Shown: positions 54,276-63,950, numbered from the stretch's first letter. The stretch is 64,000 nucleotides of DNA from Levilactobacillus lanxiensis (GCF_016861655.1 NZ_BOLN01000008.1:113608-177607), one strand, 5' to 3'. Program-made: numbers and translations. The notes: generated from the letters alone by a model not told the origin.

Positions 54276-54440
54276 TTAGTTGTTTGATACTTCCTGCATG
54301 ACATTGCCCTTCTTGTCTTCAAACAGCTCAAAGCTGTCGATCCTAAAATACGCCTGACTACCTGCCCTAGAGGACAAATAACCAGACGTATTTTTCTTGA
54401 TTTCCGGAACATCCCCCGACTCCAGGGAACTTTTGTGTAG
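54276..54440 (-). pseudogene. Fragment of a secreted/lipoprotein-type gene
   Basis: A minus-strand frame ending at TAA 54276-54278 encodes GDVPEIKKNTSGYLSSRAG, then AYFRIDSFELFEDKKGN and finally VMQEVSNN. This is a protein-like stretch with no start codon and a frame disrupted upstream near 54440. A second GATGTTCC segment upstream in another frame suggests local duplication. It looks like the C-terminal end of a DUF5067-type surface protein, but the match is only by eye. Confidence 0.35.
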
Positions 54441-54542
54441 AAAGACCGCAGTCGGGGAACATCCCCTTTCACCATCAGCTCACAAGCCAACAGCCCCCAT
54501 TGCCACTTTCTCTGGAGGTGAAAGTGGCAATGGCTTTACAGC
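54441..54542. other. Hairpin-rich tail of the secreted-protein cluster
   Basis: Contains the 13-bp inverted repeat CATTGCCACTTTC / GAAAGTGGCAATG around GGAGGT (about 54499-54533). It lacks a T-run on either strand, so its role as terminator for the 193-aa gene is unsure. No gene is seen. Confidence 0.45.
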
Positions 54543-55124
54543 CTATTTTTTCGCGCCATATGCGTTGGTGTAGTTGTAACCTTTAGGATTCGTTTGCTTA
54601 GCCAGTTGCTTACTGGTGTAGTAGTACGGGATATCAACGGGTAACGAAGTCAAATGCTTATCATGCAGCACCTTAACCTTCCTGCCGTTCACCTTAGCCG
54701 TGACGACCTTGTAGCTTGAAAGGGCATCCTTAGCCGTCATTGCACTTTTAGTGGTGTTCCAACCGCCCATTTTAGTCGACTTACCGGCCTTATAAGCAAA
54801 GATCCAACTATCTTTGCCCTTTTGCAGTTTTTTAGCTGGGTTGTATTGGTGTAGCACGTATTTATCCGCCTTGTTGACTTTGGTGGTTCCCCACCCGGCC
54901 CATTTCATGGTTAGGCTCTTAGCGGTAAAGGTCAGCTTGCTGTACGTGAACTTCCCGTTATCATTTTTTTCATAGTGATACCAGGTACGCCGCAAGGACT
55001 TCGGGAAAGTCTTCAACGACTTCTTAGCCTTGGCGTCTGCCGTCACGCCTGGTGTGGCAACCACGACCGCGGTACCCATGGTCGTGGCGACCATCACTAC
55101 GCTGACGATTTTCATTAACTTCAT
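54543..55124 (-). CDS. Secreted protein, 193 aa
   Basis: Start at MKLMKIVSVVMVATTMGTAV with AAAGGAG upstream. Signal peptide of about 36 residues (cleavage near ADAKA). The mature part is lysine-rich with repeated tryptophan/tyrosine blocks (RRTWYHYEKNDNGKFTYSKLTF, KWAGWGTTKV), a form common in lactobacillus secreted proteins of unknown function. It is the third of three adjacent genes for secreted proteins. Confidence 0.75.
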   Translation of the reverse strand: MKLMKIVSVVMVATTMGTAVVVATPGVTADAKAKKSLKTFPKSLRRTWYHYEKNDNGKFTYSKLTFTAKSLTMKWAGWGTTKVNKADKYVLHQYNPAKKLQKGKDSWIFAYKAGKSTKMGGWNTTKSAMTAKDALSSYKVVTAKVNGRKVKVLHDKHLTSLPVDIPYYYTSKQLAKQTNPKGYNYTNAYGAKK

Positions 55125-55179
55125 TTTTGGTTTTGCTCCTTTGCATGTGATCAAACTATCCCAGAAGATGATAACTTTC

Positions 55180-55893
55180 CTAGCTCAAATCACCAACGGC
55201 CGTGCTCAAGGCTTGGGCAAACGTTCCCATAGTTGAGCCAACTTCATCCAAGTTATCCGTAATGGGTTCCAGATTATCTAACTGCTTAGCCATGGCATCT
55301 AAGTTCTTCCGTTGGGAGCCAGAGAAACGGTTTTTGAACACAGCATACGCGTTAATCAAAGCGTCTTTATCTTTAGCTGCTACCTTGACCTCGTCTTCAC
55401 CATTGTAACCATTATCTCCCCAACTGTTCTCGATTGAACTTGCCAATGCATCGTAACTACGTTCAGTTGGGGTGTATTTATCAGTACGATTAACTGGCAT
55501 CAATGCCTTCAAGTAAGCCGTATAGGTATCATTCAACCGCTTCTGCTTGTTAAATGGTGCCTTCCCAGAACGCAGGTACTTCTTGTAGATCCAACCAGAC
55601 TTACTACCGGACTTAATGTAGGCCAGCGTCCCCTTCTTACCGTGATTCTTGATAACGGCCTTCTTGGTGGCGGTCCAGGTGGTATAACGGTACTTGCTCA
55701 TCTTGTACTTGCGGTGCGTCAATTTGGCACTACTGTAAATATTTCCCATGCTCCCGTGATAGGTCTTGTGGGCAACCTTACTGGTCGACAACACCTTGAC
55801 CTTGCTCTTCGCGCTGGCTGGTGTCGTCAAACTCGGGGCAACTAACACAATACTCAGGGCGGCTAACAGCCCCGTCTTCATCAATTTATTCAT
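55180..55893 (-). CDS. Secreted protein with an SH3-like module, 237 aa
   Basis: Signal peptide (MNKLMKTGLLAALSIVLVAP..., cleavage near SAKSK at about 30). Residues 35-110 form a GW/SH3-like wall-binding module (YRYTTWTATKKAVIKNHG...GWIYKKYLRSG). The rest, 115-237, is helical, predicted soluble and without catalytic motifs. Probably wall-associated. Confidence 0.75.
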   Translation of the reverse strand: MNKLMKTGLLAALSIVLVAPSLTTPASAKSKVKVLSTSKVAHKTYHGSMGNIYSSAKLTHRKYKMSKYRYTTWTATKKAVIKNHGKKGTLAYIKSGSKSGWIYKKYLRSGKAPFNKQKRLNDTYTAYLKALMPVNRTDKYTPTERSYDALASSIENSWGDNGYNGEDEVKVAAKDKDALINAYAVFKNRFSGSQRKNLDAMAKQLDNLEPITDNLDEVGSTMGTFAQALSTAVGDLS

Positions 55894-55939
55894 TCTGATC
55901 CCACTTTCTAGAACTTGTTGTTCTCACTTAGATTAGGTG

Positions 55940-56479
55940 TTACTTGTAAGCCTTGACCTTGAAACTCTTGTTGGCCGATAAAACGAAAAATGCCTGGTGA
56001 CCCTTGGCCTTGCCGTTGTAGCCCGCCTGTAGCGTCAGCTTCTTAGCTTTGGTTTTCACGACCTGACTAAAGGTTAACTGCTTCGTGACCTTTGCCAGCT
56101 TGACGCCGTTAGCCGTCACGATTTGCACGTTCTTAGCCGGCGTAAACACGCTCAACGGAATGTTGGTGACGGTCAATTTACCACTAACCTTGACCGATTT
56201 GCCAGACTTGGTTCGCTTGGCCTTAACATTCGTCAGCTTATACGTCCAGCGATTTTCCTTGGCCTTAACGCTGCTATCACTGGTAAGGCCCAGCTCAACA
56301 CCCTGCTTCAGCGTGTATTGCTTGCCGTTATACATGACAACTTTCTGGCCATTGACCTCCGTCACTGTGGCCTGGACTGGCTGTGGCTTGGCCTGGGCCG
56401 TCGTTGATACCGTGGCTAAGGCCCCGCCTAAGCTCAACGCGACCAGCAAGCCGGCGAGTCCGCCTTTCACTATATCCAT
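55940..56479 (-). CDS. Secreted protein, 179 aa
   Basis: Start at MDIVKGGLAGLLVALSLGGAL, with AAGGAGG eight bases upstream; a longer frame of 31 codons is not supported. The signal peptide is cleaved near TAQAKP. The mature protein has a short N-terminal VQATVTEVNGQKVVMYNGKQYTL segment, then a lysine-rich beta-type domain (KLTVTNIPLSVFTPAKNVQIVTANGVKLAKVTK). Function unknown; first gene of the secreted trio. Confidence 0.75.
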   Translation of the reverse strand: MDIVKGGLAGLLVALSLGGALATVSTTAQAKPQPVQATVTEVNGQKVVMYNGKQYTLKQGVELGLTSDSSVKAKENRWTYKLTNVKAKRTKSGKSVKVSGKLTVTNIPLSVFTPAKNVQIVTANGVKLAKVTKQLTFSQVVKTKAKKLTLQAGYNGKAKGHQAFFVLSANKSFKVKAYK

Positions 56480-56920
56480 ATGTACATCCTCCTTCGCCCG
56501 ACAATTCGGGTTCCCCCGATTGCCGGCACAACTGTCTGGGTACCGTTTCACCAGACACTCGTAATCATACACGATGGGGATGTCACATTATGTCGTTTGG
56601 CTTAATCCGCTAAATAAAATAGCAACTTTTTTATTTTCAACGTAAAAATCCGTTGGTCCTTGGCAATTTACCCTACCAAAGACCCACGGATTTTATCTTT
56701 CGCGTATCTATTCACAATTCACCGGTCCACTTGTTCAAAATCCACTCTCCCTCACCACCAGCCCAGAATAGCGTCTAAAATCGCCGTGAGAGCGTCGCAT
56801 GTGAAAAATGGTATAGTCAGACGTTTTCACCTGGCAAACGCGTCCTAGGACACTAAAACGGCTACTGATGGGTCGTTAGACGTTCAGGGCTAGACCGGTA
56901 AGCCAATTTCATCACGGCTG
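56480..56920. other. Intergenic stretch with one strong hairpin
   Basis: Between pgi and the secreted proteins. It holds the hairpin at 56644-56695. I see no gene and no structured-repeat copy. Confidence 0.5.
56644..56695 (-). terminator. Strong hairpin, probable terminator
   Basis: Stem AAAATCCGTGGGTC(TT)TGG / CCAAGGACCAACGGATTTT with a loop of about ten bases, followed by TTTTT on the minus strand. It lies between pgi and the secreted-protein genes and would insulate them. Confidence 0.6.
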
Positions 56921-56957
56921 CAAAAAAGCACCGCCACGAAATTCGCAACGATGCTTT
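56921..56957 (-). terminator. Terminator of pgi
   Basis: Minus-strand hairpin AAAGCATCG / CGGTGCTTT with a T-run, 17 bp behind the pgi stop. Confidence 0.7.
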
Positions 56958-56973
56958 CATTTAAGTTTTAAGT

Positions 56974-58320
56974 TTAGAGCCGAGCGTTTAATTCCTTACC
57001 CAACTTTTCAAAACCAGGCTTGCCTAACAGGGCGAACATGTTCACCTTGTAAGCTTCAACACCGGGTTGGTTGAATGGGTTGATCCCGTTCAGGTAACCA
57101 GAAATGGCAACGGCCACTTCGAAGAAGTAGATCAAGTAACCCAACGTGTATGGCGTTTGGTCAGGGATGTGGACGCCCATGTTAGGGACACCCCCATCGG
57201 TGTGGGCTAAGACGACCCCTTGGCCAGCCTTGGTGTTGACAAAGCTCATTTGCTTGCCTTCCAAGTACTTCAAGCCATCTAAGTCATCTGATTCGCTAGG
57301 CACGTCAACGTCGTTTTGTGGCTTGTCGACGGTGATGACCGTTTCCATCAAGTTCCGGCGACCTTCTTGGATGTATTGACCCAAGGAGTGTAAGTCGGTA
57401 CTGAAGTTCGCGGATGATGGGTAGATACCCTTTTGGTCTTTCCCTTCGGATTCACCCATCAATTGCTTCCACCATTCTGCGAAGTATTGCAGACGTGGTT
57501 CGTAGTTTTCCAGCAATTCAGTGGTGTAACCCTTGCGGTATAAGATGTTCCGTAAGGCAGCGTATTGGTAAGCTTCGTTCTTCGTCAAATCAGGGTTGGT
57601 GTAGGCGTCTTGGGCGTCAGCGGCCCCCTTCATCAATTCGTCGATGTCAGCGCCAGAAGCGGCGATTGGCAACAGACCAACGGCAGTCAAGACGGAGTAA
57701 CGGCCACCAACGCCGTCAGGAATGACGAACGTTTCATAACCAGCAGCGTCGGCTTCAGTCTTCAAAGCCCCCCGTTGCTTGTCAGTCGTGGCGTAGATCC
57801 GGCTCTTGGCCCCATCGGCACCGTACTTCTTGATCAACATGTCCTTGAAGATCCGGAAGGCGATGGAAGGTTCCGTCGTGGTCCCAGACTTCGAGATGAT
57901 GTTCACGGAGAAGTCACGGTCACCGATCAAGTTGATCAGGTCATGAACATAGTCCGGACTGATTGAGTTCCCAGCGAAGAAGACTTGGGGTCCTTGACGC
58001 TTTTCTGCTGGTAAGTAGTTAAAGAAGGTGTCGTGTAAGAAGTCCACGGCCATCTTGGCACCCAGGTAAGAGCCCCCGATACCAATCACGATCAAGACTT
58101 CAGAATCAGAACGAATCTTCTTTGCTGCAGCCTTGATGCGGGCAAATTCTTCCTTGTCGTAATCATGGGGCAGTGCCAACCAGTCACGGAAGTCACTACC
58201 GGCTCCGGTACCTTGGCGTAATTCAGAGTCTGCAGCGGTGACAAGCGCTTGCATTTCTCCAAGTTCGTTGTCATGAATAAACGGATCAAGTTTGGAACGA
58301 TCGAAGGCGATATGTGCCAT
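56974..58320 (-). CDS. pgi: Glucose-6-phosphate isomerase
   Basis: Interconverts glucose-6-P and fructose-6-P. 448 residues, the usual Firmicutes length. Signature segments are [34 protein letters not shown] and the C-terminal [20 protein letters not shown], with the catalytic His/Lys region near [10 protein letters not shown]. Monocistronic, behind the promoter at 58358-58385. Confidence 0.97.
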   Translation of the reverse strand: MAHIAFDRSKLDPFIHDNELGEMQALVTAADSELRQGTGAGSDFRDWLALPHDYDKEEFARIKAAAKKIRSDSEVLIVIGIGGSYLGAKMAVDFLHDTFFNYLPAEKRQGPQVFFAGNSISPDYVHDLINLIGDRDFSVNIISKSGTTTEPSIAFRIFKDMLIKKYGADGAKSRIYATTDKQRGALKTEADAAGYETFVIPDGVGGRYSVLTAVGLLPIAASGADIDELMKGAADAQDAYTNPDLTKNEAYQYAALRNILYRKGYTTELLENYEPRLQYFAEWWKQLMGESEGKDQKGIYPSSANFSTDLHSLGQYIQEGRRNLMETVITVDKPQNDVDVPSESDDLDGLKYLEGKQMSFVNTKAGQGVVLAHTDGGVPNMGVHIPDQTPYTLGYLIYFFEVAVAISGYLNGINPFNQPGVEAYKVNMFALLGKPGFEKLGKELNARL

Positions 58321-58357
58321 ATTTAGATAACCTCACTTTTATTGTTTTGACTAGTCC

Positions 58358-58385
58358 ATTATAACGCATTCCCCTTAAAAGTAAA
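58358..58385 (-). promoter_or_regulatory. pgi promoter
   Basis: Minus-strand TTTACT (58380-58385) and TATAAT (58358-58363), 16-bp spacer. The motif TGGACTAG occurs on both sides (TGGACTAGTC downstream, GTGGACTAGACC upstream), a possible operator. Confidence 0.6.
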
Positions 58386-58413
58386 TGGTCTAGTCCACAC
58401 TTTTTAAGAAAAT

Positions 58414-58447
58414 AAAAAGGGACGCCAACCCACGTTAGCCGTCCCTT
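58414..58447 (-). terminator. Terminator of the sugar permease gene
   Basis: Minus-strand stem GGGACGGCTAAC / GTTGGCGTCCC followed by TTTTTA, four bases behind the stop codon. Confidence 0.85.
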
Positions 58448-58451
58448 ATAA

Positions 58452-59315
58452 CTATTTCATTAAACCGAGCGTAACCCCACCAGCAACAACTAACAGAGAG
58501 CCAATTGTGATGTAGACCATTTCGCGTCCAGTCTTCTTTTCACCCAGTAACCAGATGCTCCCGAACGTGGAAATAACGATCCCACATTGTGCCAGGGAGT
58601 AACTGATGGCCAAGCCGACCGTTGGAATGGACATGAACATAAAGAAGTTCCCAATACCCCAGACCAAACCGGTGATGACGTTCTTGGCGGTTGCCTTGTG
58701 CCAAACTTTTTGGCGAGAGAACATCACGAAAATCAAGGCACCTAAGATCATTCCCAAAGATTGTGGGAAGAGAATCGTCTTGGAGTCCAAGCCAGATGCC
58801 GTCACGATAACCGTGTACAGCACGTAACCAATCGTAGAAATCACGATGGCAACTGAGCCCCGACCCGCTTCAACGGGTTGACTCGAACCGGCTGCGGCGC
58901 GCTTGTCACGCAAGGACGTCATGGCAGCCCCGATGATCAAAACGATAACGGCAATCGTGCCCATCGTGATCATCTTAGTGGTCTTCCATTCGTGGAACAG
59001 TAAGACCCCGGCCAGCGCCGTCCCCACGAGTTGTAACCCGGTGGAGATGGGCACAGTCCGTGAAATCCCAATGAACTTCATGGACTGGAATTGTTCAAAT
59101 TGACCAACTGACCAGCACAGCCCGGAAGCAATTCCGACCAGCATGGACATGCCGGTTAAGGCACTGTGGAAGTAGACCAATGAGAAGATTCCGAATAAAA
59201 CGGCCCCAGCGGTCATCCCTAACGTCTGTTGGTAGGAAGTCCCACCCAGACGGCCACTGATCAATCCAATACTTCCCCAACAAACCGTGGGGATCAAAGC
59301 TAATAATATACCCAT
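58452..59315 (-). CDS. Glucose/ribose-type proton permease (GRP family, GlcU-like)
   Basis: 287 residues, ten membrane helices, the form of the GRP/DMT superfamily (MGILLALIPTVCWGSIGLISGRLGG start, GLVWGIGNFFMFMSIPTVGLAISYSLAQCGIVIST, GSIWLLGEKKTGRE). Non-PTS uptake of glucose or a related sugar is likely; substrate from family only. A cre-like site lies 43 bp upstream. Confidence 0.9.
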   Translation of the reverse strand: MGILLALIPTVCWGSIGLISGRLGGTSYQQTLGMTAGAVLFGIFSLVYFHSALTGMSMLVGIASGLCWSVGQFEQFQSMKFIGISRTVPISTGLQLVGTALAGVLLFHEWKTTKMITMGTIAVIVLIIGAAMTSLRDKRAAAGSSQPVEAGRGSVAIVISTIGYVLYTVIVTASGLDSKTILFPQSLGMILGALIFVMFSRQKVWHKATAKNVITGLVWGIGNFFMFMSIPTVGLAISYSLAQCGIVISTFGSIWLLGEKKTGREMVYITIGSLLVVAGGVTLGLMK

Positions 59316-59357
59316 AATGCAAACCTCAACTCTCGTTTCATCTCTGTCGTTTCTCTC

Positions 59358-59371
59358 TGTAAGCGCTTCTT
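59358..59371. promoter_or_regulatory. cre-like site upstream of the sugar permease
   Basis: TGTAAGCGCTTCTT, with a perfect AAGCGCTT centre, 43 bp upstream of the permease start. It is nearly identical to the site in front of the pdu operon. It suggests control by CcpA. Confidence 0.5.
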
Positions 59372-59424
59372 AATTAGCATTAGTAAGTGTAAATGTTTCT
59401 TTTCGAAAAGTAAACCATTGTTGT

Positions 59425-59473
59425 GCAAAAAAAGGACCAATTGGTCAGTGGTCTATCTAACCAAGTAGTCCTT
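59425..59473 (-). terminator. Terminator of the rRNA methyltransferase gene
   Basis: Minus-strand imperfect stem AGGACTACTTGGTTAG / CTGACCAATTGGTCCT followed by seven T. Confidence 0.75.
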
Positions 59474-59499
59474 CTTGTGTTCATTTTCAATCGTTTTCA

Positions 59500-60648
59500 T
59501 TAATCAACCGACAAGAGTAAACCCTTTAACGATTCACTATGACGGTCGGCAACGTTGGTCAAAAAGTCATTTGGTGAGCCATACGTATTGAAAGCAGTTA
59601 CATGACCGGTATAATTTTCTACCGCAGCGTTAACCGTTGACTGTAAGTGCTTCATGGAATACGTTGGCGCGGTAGCCGTGACCAGGATCTTCGTCCCCGT
59701 CGTCGCCACCTTCAAGGCTTGTTCAACGAGTGGTTGTAAGTCTTGTTCCAGCGTAAAGGTCCGCTTCTTACCACGGATAAAGGCAGGTGGGTTGATCATG
59801 ATCATATCAAAGGTCAGCCCATGCTTGCTAGCGTAATCCAAGTAGTTGGTCACGTCCATCGTCCGCATTTCAACGGGCGCTTGTTCCAGGTTGTTCGCAG
59901 CCAATTGGGCTTGCAACGTGGTCGTGGCCCGGTTCGTTGGGTCCACGCTGACAGCGTCAACGGCCCCACCGACCATAGCAGCGGCGACTAACCCAGTTTC
60001 CGCGCTGAATAAGTTCAAGACCCGCTTTTGCTGGCCGTTTTGCTTAGCCCAGTCCCGGACATCCCGGAACTCCAAGGCTAACTGTTGCCGGCTCAACGTC
60101 AGGTCGACGGGATAAGTGATGCCGTTTTCCAAGACGTTGCTGGGTTGTTGGCCCAGGTCGCCACTGATCAATTGGGTCGTTTCTTGTCCAGGAGTAGCCG
60201 CCACAATGGTCTGGCCCTTGCCCATGATGCGTTCAAAGCCCGCGTAGATCAACCGCGCTTGTTGCTTCAGTGCGGCATTTTGCCAGCGGAAGACGTAGAT
60301 GCCGTTGTAAACATCCACGACCAAGCCACCGAGGCCGTCGCCGGTTCCGTTAAATAACCGGTAAGCATCTTGGTCGGCAAAGGCGCTCCGCTTAGCAGCG
60401 GCAGCCCGGAACTTGCCAGTAAAGAAGCGTTCGTCGATTGGTTCATTTTCCTTCAGGCTCAGCACGTAGCCGATGCCCCGATGTTGCTTGGCGAAGTAAG
60501 CCGTCGCCACGAAATGGCCATGGTTTTCCAATTGGACCCAGGCACCGTTGTCAAAATCCTTGTTATTTTCTAAGTCGGTTAAAGCGACAATGGGATAGCC
60601 GTCCTCAAACTTACGGACGGACTTCCCGGTAATTTGTACTCGTTTCAA
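59500..60648 (-). CDS. Class I rRNA (cytosine-C5) methyltransferase, RlmI-like
   Basis: 382 residues. The TTG start at 60646-60648 has AAGGAGG six bases upstream; an ATG nine codons earlier overlaps that site. A PUA RNA-binding domain (about 1-75: GYPIVALTDLEN...VATAYFAKQHRGIGYVLS) is followed by a SAM-methyltransferase domain with VLNLFSAETGLVA and the catalytic-type MINPPAFIRGKK. It is a member of the RlmI/YwbD family that methylates 23S rRNA. Confidence 0.9.
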   Translation of the reverse strand: MKRVQITGKSVRKFEDGYPIVALTDLENNKDFDNGAWVQLENHGHFVATAYFAKQHRGIGYVLSLKENEPIDERFFTGKFRAAAAKRSAFADQDAYRLFNGTGDGLGGLVVDVYNGIYVFRWQNAALKQQARLIYAGFERIMGKGQTIVAATPGQETTQLISGDLGQQPSNVLENGITYPVDLTLSRQQLALEFRDVRDWAKQNGQQKRVLNLFSAETGLVAAAMVGGAVDAVSVDPTNRATTTLQAQLAANNLEQAPVEMRTMDVTNYLDYASKHGLTFDMIMINPPAFIRGKKRTFTLEQDLQPLVEQALKVATTGTKILVTATAPTYSMKHLQSTVNAAVENYTGHVTAFNTYGSPNDFLTNVADRHSESLKGLLLSVD

Positions 60649-60713
60649 AAGTTTCCTCCTTAATGGTTCCCTCATTGTATCATGTTTAGCCCCAAAACAC
60701 TCCCGCGAATTCC

Positions 60714-62183
60714 CTATTCCGTGGTTTTTGCGCGTTGCGAGTTGGTCTGGTGCTGATCGGGGAAGATGACAGTAAAGGTCGTGCCAACCCCTTCCTTACT
60801 GGTCACGCTGATCTTACCATGATGCAGTTGGACCAGTTGGTGCACGATGGACAGTCCCAAGCCGGACTCGCCGTACTTGGTGTTCTTCCGCGAAGGATCG
60901 GCCTTGTAGTAACGTTCCCAGATGTTTTGCAGCTGCTCGTCACTCATCCCCATCCCGGTGTCGGCCACCTTGACGATGGTCTCCTCGTAGCCACGTTGGG
61001 CCGAAATGGTGATGTGTCCCTGCTGGGTAAACTGAATGGCGTTTTGCGTGATGTTAAACATAATCTGCACAAACCGGTCGTAGTCAGCATACACGGCAAT
61101 TTCCTTGGGCGCCTGCAACTCCAAAATATCCCCGGAGTCGTCAGCCTTTTGCTTGAGCTGTTCCACAATGTTGTGGAGCGCATCGACCGCGTTAAACTCG
61201 TGCAGGTTCAGCGCAATCTGGTTGGACCGAATCTTTTCGTAATCCAGGTTTTCGTTGACCAACCGAATCAAGCGACTGGTTTCACTCCGCATCAGGTCGA
61301 TGCTCTCTTCCTTGCTCTCTTCAGGAATGGCATCGTAGGCCAGACCTTCCAGCAAGCCGTTGATGGTGGTCAGTGGCGTCCGCATTTCGTGAGACGCATT
61401 GGCCATGAATTCTCGCCGTCGTTGTTCCTGGCGTTGAATCTCTTCTTGTGAATCTTTCAACGAGTGGGCCATGCCGTTAAAATCATTGATCAAGTCATCA
61501 ATTTCGTCACGGTTGCGACTCGCCATCTGAATATCATAGTTTCCTTTAGACACCTGATTGGTTGCCGTCCGCAGCCGGTTGATTCGTGACGTGTAGTACC
61601 GAGCTAAAATGTAGCTCGCCACAACGGCCACTAGGAACGAAACCAATAGCGCCCGAATCAAATTACGGTTGATTTGGTTCACGTTGGTGTTGATATCCGA
61701 GACGAAGGCCCCCATCACCACAACCGCCACTAATTTATGATTATAGAAGTAGGGTTTCATGACTTCGGTCATCGCCGGACTGACCCGGCCATTCTTGTTA
61801 CGGACCCGTCGATCGACGACTTTGTGAATGATTTGGTTATTTTTCAATTTCTTCCAATCAGACTTATCGATGGCCTGTTGGTACACGTTCGCGGGAAAAA
61901 CGATTTTATTAGTTGCACTGTAGATGGTCGTGCTGATAGCCTGGTTCTGGAGCAGCTGCTCACTACTCTCGAGCGAGGTCGTATCGAATTGCACGGTATT
62001 GGGTTTCTGCGAGCTGATTCGCAGCGACTGCTCAATCAGACTGTTTGAATACTTTTCCAGCGAGTTCCAGGTGTTACTGTACACCATGTGCCGGGTCATC
62101 TGCGAATACGAAACGCCCATGATGACCAAAATAATCATGATTGCCGCAAAGAACCCTAACATCTGTTGATACATGAGTTTCAT
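60714..62183 (-). CDS. Sensor histidine kinase
   Basis: 489 residues: N-terminal membrane helix (10-30), extracytoplasmic sensor of about 120 residues, second helix (175-196), HAMP, then the kinase with phosphorylated H265 in ANASHEMRTP and the N/G boxes IMFNITQNAIQFT, VADTGMGMSDEQL, GESGLGLSIV. Its start overlaps the response-regulator gene by 4 bp. The architecture resembles ArlS/CssS-type stress sensors; the signal is unknown. Confidence 0.94.
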   Translation of the reverse strand: MKLMYQQMLGFFAAIMIILVIMGVSYSQMTRHMVYSNTWNSLEKYSNSLIEQSLRISSQKPNTVQFDTTSLESSEQLLQNQAISTTIYSATNKIVFPANVYQQAIDKSDWKKLKNNQIIHKVVDRRVRNKNGRVSPAMTEVMKPYFYNHKLVAVVVMGAFVSDINTNVNQINRNLIRALLVSFLVAVVASYILARYYTSRINRLRTATNQVSKGNYDIQMASRNRDEIDDLINDFNGMAHSLKDSQEEIQRQEQRRREFMANASHEMRTPLTTINGLLEGLAYDAIPEESKEESIDLMRSETSRLIRLVNENLDYEKIRSNQIALNLHEFNAVDALHNIVEQLKQKADDSGDILELQAPKEIAVYADYDRFVQIMFNITQNAIQFTQQGHITISAQRGYEETIVKVADTGMGMSDEQLQNIWERYYKADPSRKNTKYGESGLGLSIVHQLVQLHHGKISVTSKEGVGTTFTVIFPDQHQTNSQRAKTTE

Positions 62184-62914
62184 TGCTTGTTTGCTCCACT
62201 ATCATCGAATTTATAACCGACTCCCCAAACCGTTTGAATAATTTGCGGGCCAACCTTTTCAATCTTCTGCCGGAGCTTTTTAATGTGGGCGTCCACGGTC
62301 CGTTCATCACCGTAGTACTCGTAATCCCAGACCAGCTGGAGGAGTTGTTCCCGGGAGAAAACTTGCCGGGGCTTCTGGGCCAACGTCTTCAGGAGGTCAA
62401 ACTCCTTGGGCGTCAGGTCCTCAATCTGCCGGTCGTTCAGGTAGGCTTCCCGGGTCTTGGTGTTGAGCTTGAAGTTTTCCGTGACCACGTCAAACGCCTC
62501 AGTATCATTAGCGGTATCGTCTTCAGTTGGCTTGGAAACGGGCCCCAATTCGGCGCGCCGGTGCAGGGCCTTGATCCGGGCAATCAATGTGATGGGGCTA
62601 AATGGCTTGGTGACGTAATCATCCGCCCCCATTTCCAATCCCAAGACCTGGTCGCTTTCGGAATCTCTGGCCGTTAACATGATGATGGGCACGGTCGGCG
62701 AAATCTTGCGAATCTCCGTGCTGACCTGCATACCGTCCATCCCGGGCAGGTTCAAATCAAGCGTGACCATGTCCCAATCATTGGGTGCGGCGGAAAACAT
62801 TTCGACCGCTTCGTTGCCGTCGTAGGCAAACTGCGCGTCCCACTGTTCCTTCTTAAAAAACATCGACATCATTTGCGAAACTGAATGGTTATCTTCTATC
62901 ATTAAAAGCTTCAT
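62180..62914 (-). CDS. OmpR-family response regulator
   Basis: 244 residues from MKLLMIEDNHSVSQMMSMFF, with GGAGGTAACG just upstream; a frame seven codons longer runs into that site. The receiver domain has the phosphorylated aspartate D53 (LDLNLPGMDG) and the winged-helix effector begins near 150 (TPKEFDLLKTLAQKPRQVFSREQLLQLVWDYEYYGDERTVDAHIKKLRQK). Cotranscribed with the kinase. Confidence 0.95.
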   Translation of the reverse strand: MKLLMIEDNHSVSQMMSMFFKKEQWDAQFAYDGNEAVEMFSAAPNDWDMVTLDLNLPGMDGMQVSTEIRKISPTVPIIMLTARDSESDQVLGLEMGADDYVTKPFSPITLIARIKALHRRAELGPVSKPTEDDTANDTEAFDVVTENFKLNTKTREAYLNDRQIEDLTPKEFDLLKTLAQKPRQVFSREQLLQLVWDYEYYGDERTVDAHIKKLRQKIEKVGPQIIQTVWGVGYKFDDSGANKQ

Positions 62915-63448
62915 CGTTACCTCCACTGATTCCAACGTTATCTGGATTCGGTGCCGGCGAAAAAGTTAGTCGATCATAGTTATCCTGAAGTTAACAAGTT
63001 AATCAGAAATGGTGGTGATAGAACTATGAAGTTTCTGTAACTTTTAGCCGGTAACCGGTTTCTCTTCTATTATTTAAGGGCCATCCTGGCTGATAACGCA
63101 CCTAACACTTGAATCACTTAAAATAGTTGTGCTGGTCACTGCTGTCAGTATAAACTAATTTCAGGCTGGGAACTACTGACACTGTCCACGGATTGGGTGC
63201 CAGTGTCGTGTTCGACGATCCCGGTGGGACTTGAAAATGGCCTCACCCTCACATTATACCGTTCAATCAGGATTCTGAATACCACATGGGGTGACCGATT
63301 TTTGCCACGGACCGTTGTTTCTTACTTAAGCGTACACTCTCTAGCTTAAAACAAGTTAGGCTGATTGACCAGTCACCCGCTTAGTCCCCCATCCATGCCC
63401 GACCCAGCCAGAATTATACGTCGTTTACGGCCGATTCAAGTCAAATAT
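62915..63448. other. Intergenic stretch between the two-component system and tmRNA
   Basis: Must contain the promoter of the response regulator (a weak TTAACT/TATGAT pair lies near 62970-63000). A 7-bp inverted repeat GACACTG / CAGTGTC is at about 63177-63206. I see no gene and no structured-repeat copy. Confidence 0.45.
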
Positions 63449-63477
63449 TTTGCAGACGGGCTCAGGTATGGTACACT
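63449..63477 (+). promoter_or_regulatory. tmRNA promoter
   Basis: TTTGCA (63449-63454) or TTGCAG one base later, and TACACT (63472-63477), spacer 16-17 bp, ending 16 bases before the mature 5' end of tmRNA. Confidence 0.6.
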
Positions 63478-63493
63478 ATATCAGTATCGAAAT

Positions 63494-63861
63494 GGGGCCG
63501 TTCTGGATTCGACTGGTATAGGTTGAAGCTTGACTGCGCGTCGTAGCGGCATCTACGTTAAAAGGTCCAGTTTATTATAACTGCAAAAAATAATAACAAT
63601 TCTTACGCTTTAGCTGCTTAATAGGCGCTTAACGTAGATCCTCCTAGGCTTGCCCGCGGTCTAGATCTGGGTCCTAAATTTAACGGGCTTACGCTAACGG
63701 CTCCCACCTGAAGTACGTTAGAAGAGATGAATCAGGTTAGCTGAGTATGTGGGCCCTGACAGGCGGCAAGTTATTCAGTGAAACTTTAAGTAGTCTGCCT
63801 ATGCGTGTAGACGTTAAGTTGGCAATATGCTAGGACGCGGGTTCGATCCCCGCCGGCTCCA
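63494..63861 (+). ncRNA. ssrA: Transfer-messenger RNA
   Basis: 368 nt. The acceptor GGGGCCG pairs with CGGCTCC; the 3' half has the TTCGATCCC T-loop. The resume codon is GCA at 63583 and the tag reads AKNNNNSYALAA followed by TAA (63583-63621). The AU-rich tag region and pseudoknot-forming parts follow. CCA is not encoded. It rescues stalled ribosomes together with SmpB. Confidence 0.97.
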
Positions 63862-63866
63862 TAAAT

Positions 63867-63897
63867 AACTCGTTAGCTGCGCGGCTAACGGGTTTTC
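63867..63897 (+). terminator. tmRNA terminator
   Basis: Stem AACTCGTTAGC / GCTAACGGGTT with a six-base loop, then TTCTTTT. Confidence 0.85.
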
Positions 63898-63950
63898 TTT
63901 TACACTTTTCCAGACGACAAAAGGGGGCTGTGACATAAGTCTCCAAAATG

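Noticed and set aside
54251..54490. 79-codon frame on the minus strand behind the secreted proteins
   Set aside because: The protein-like signal in this stretch is in a different frame and lacks a start, so a gene fragment is the better reading.
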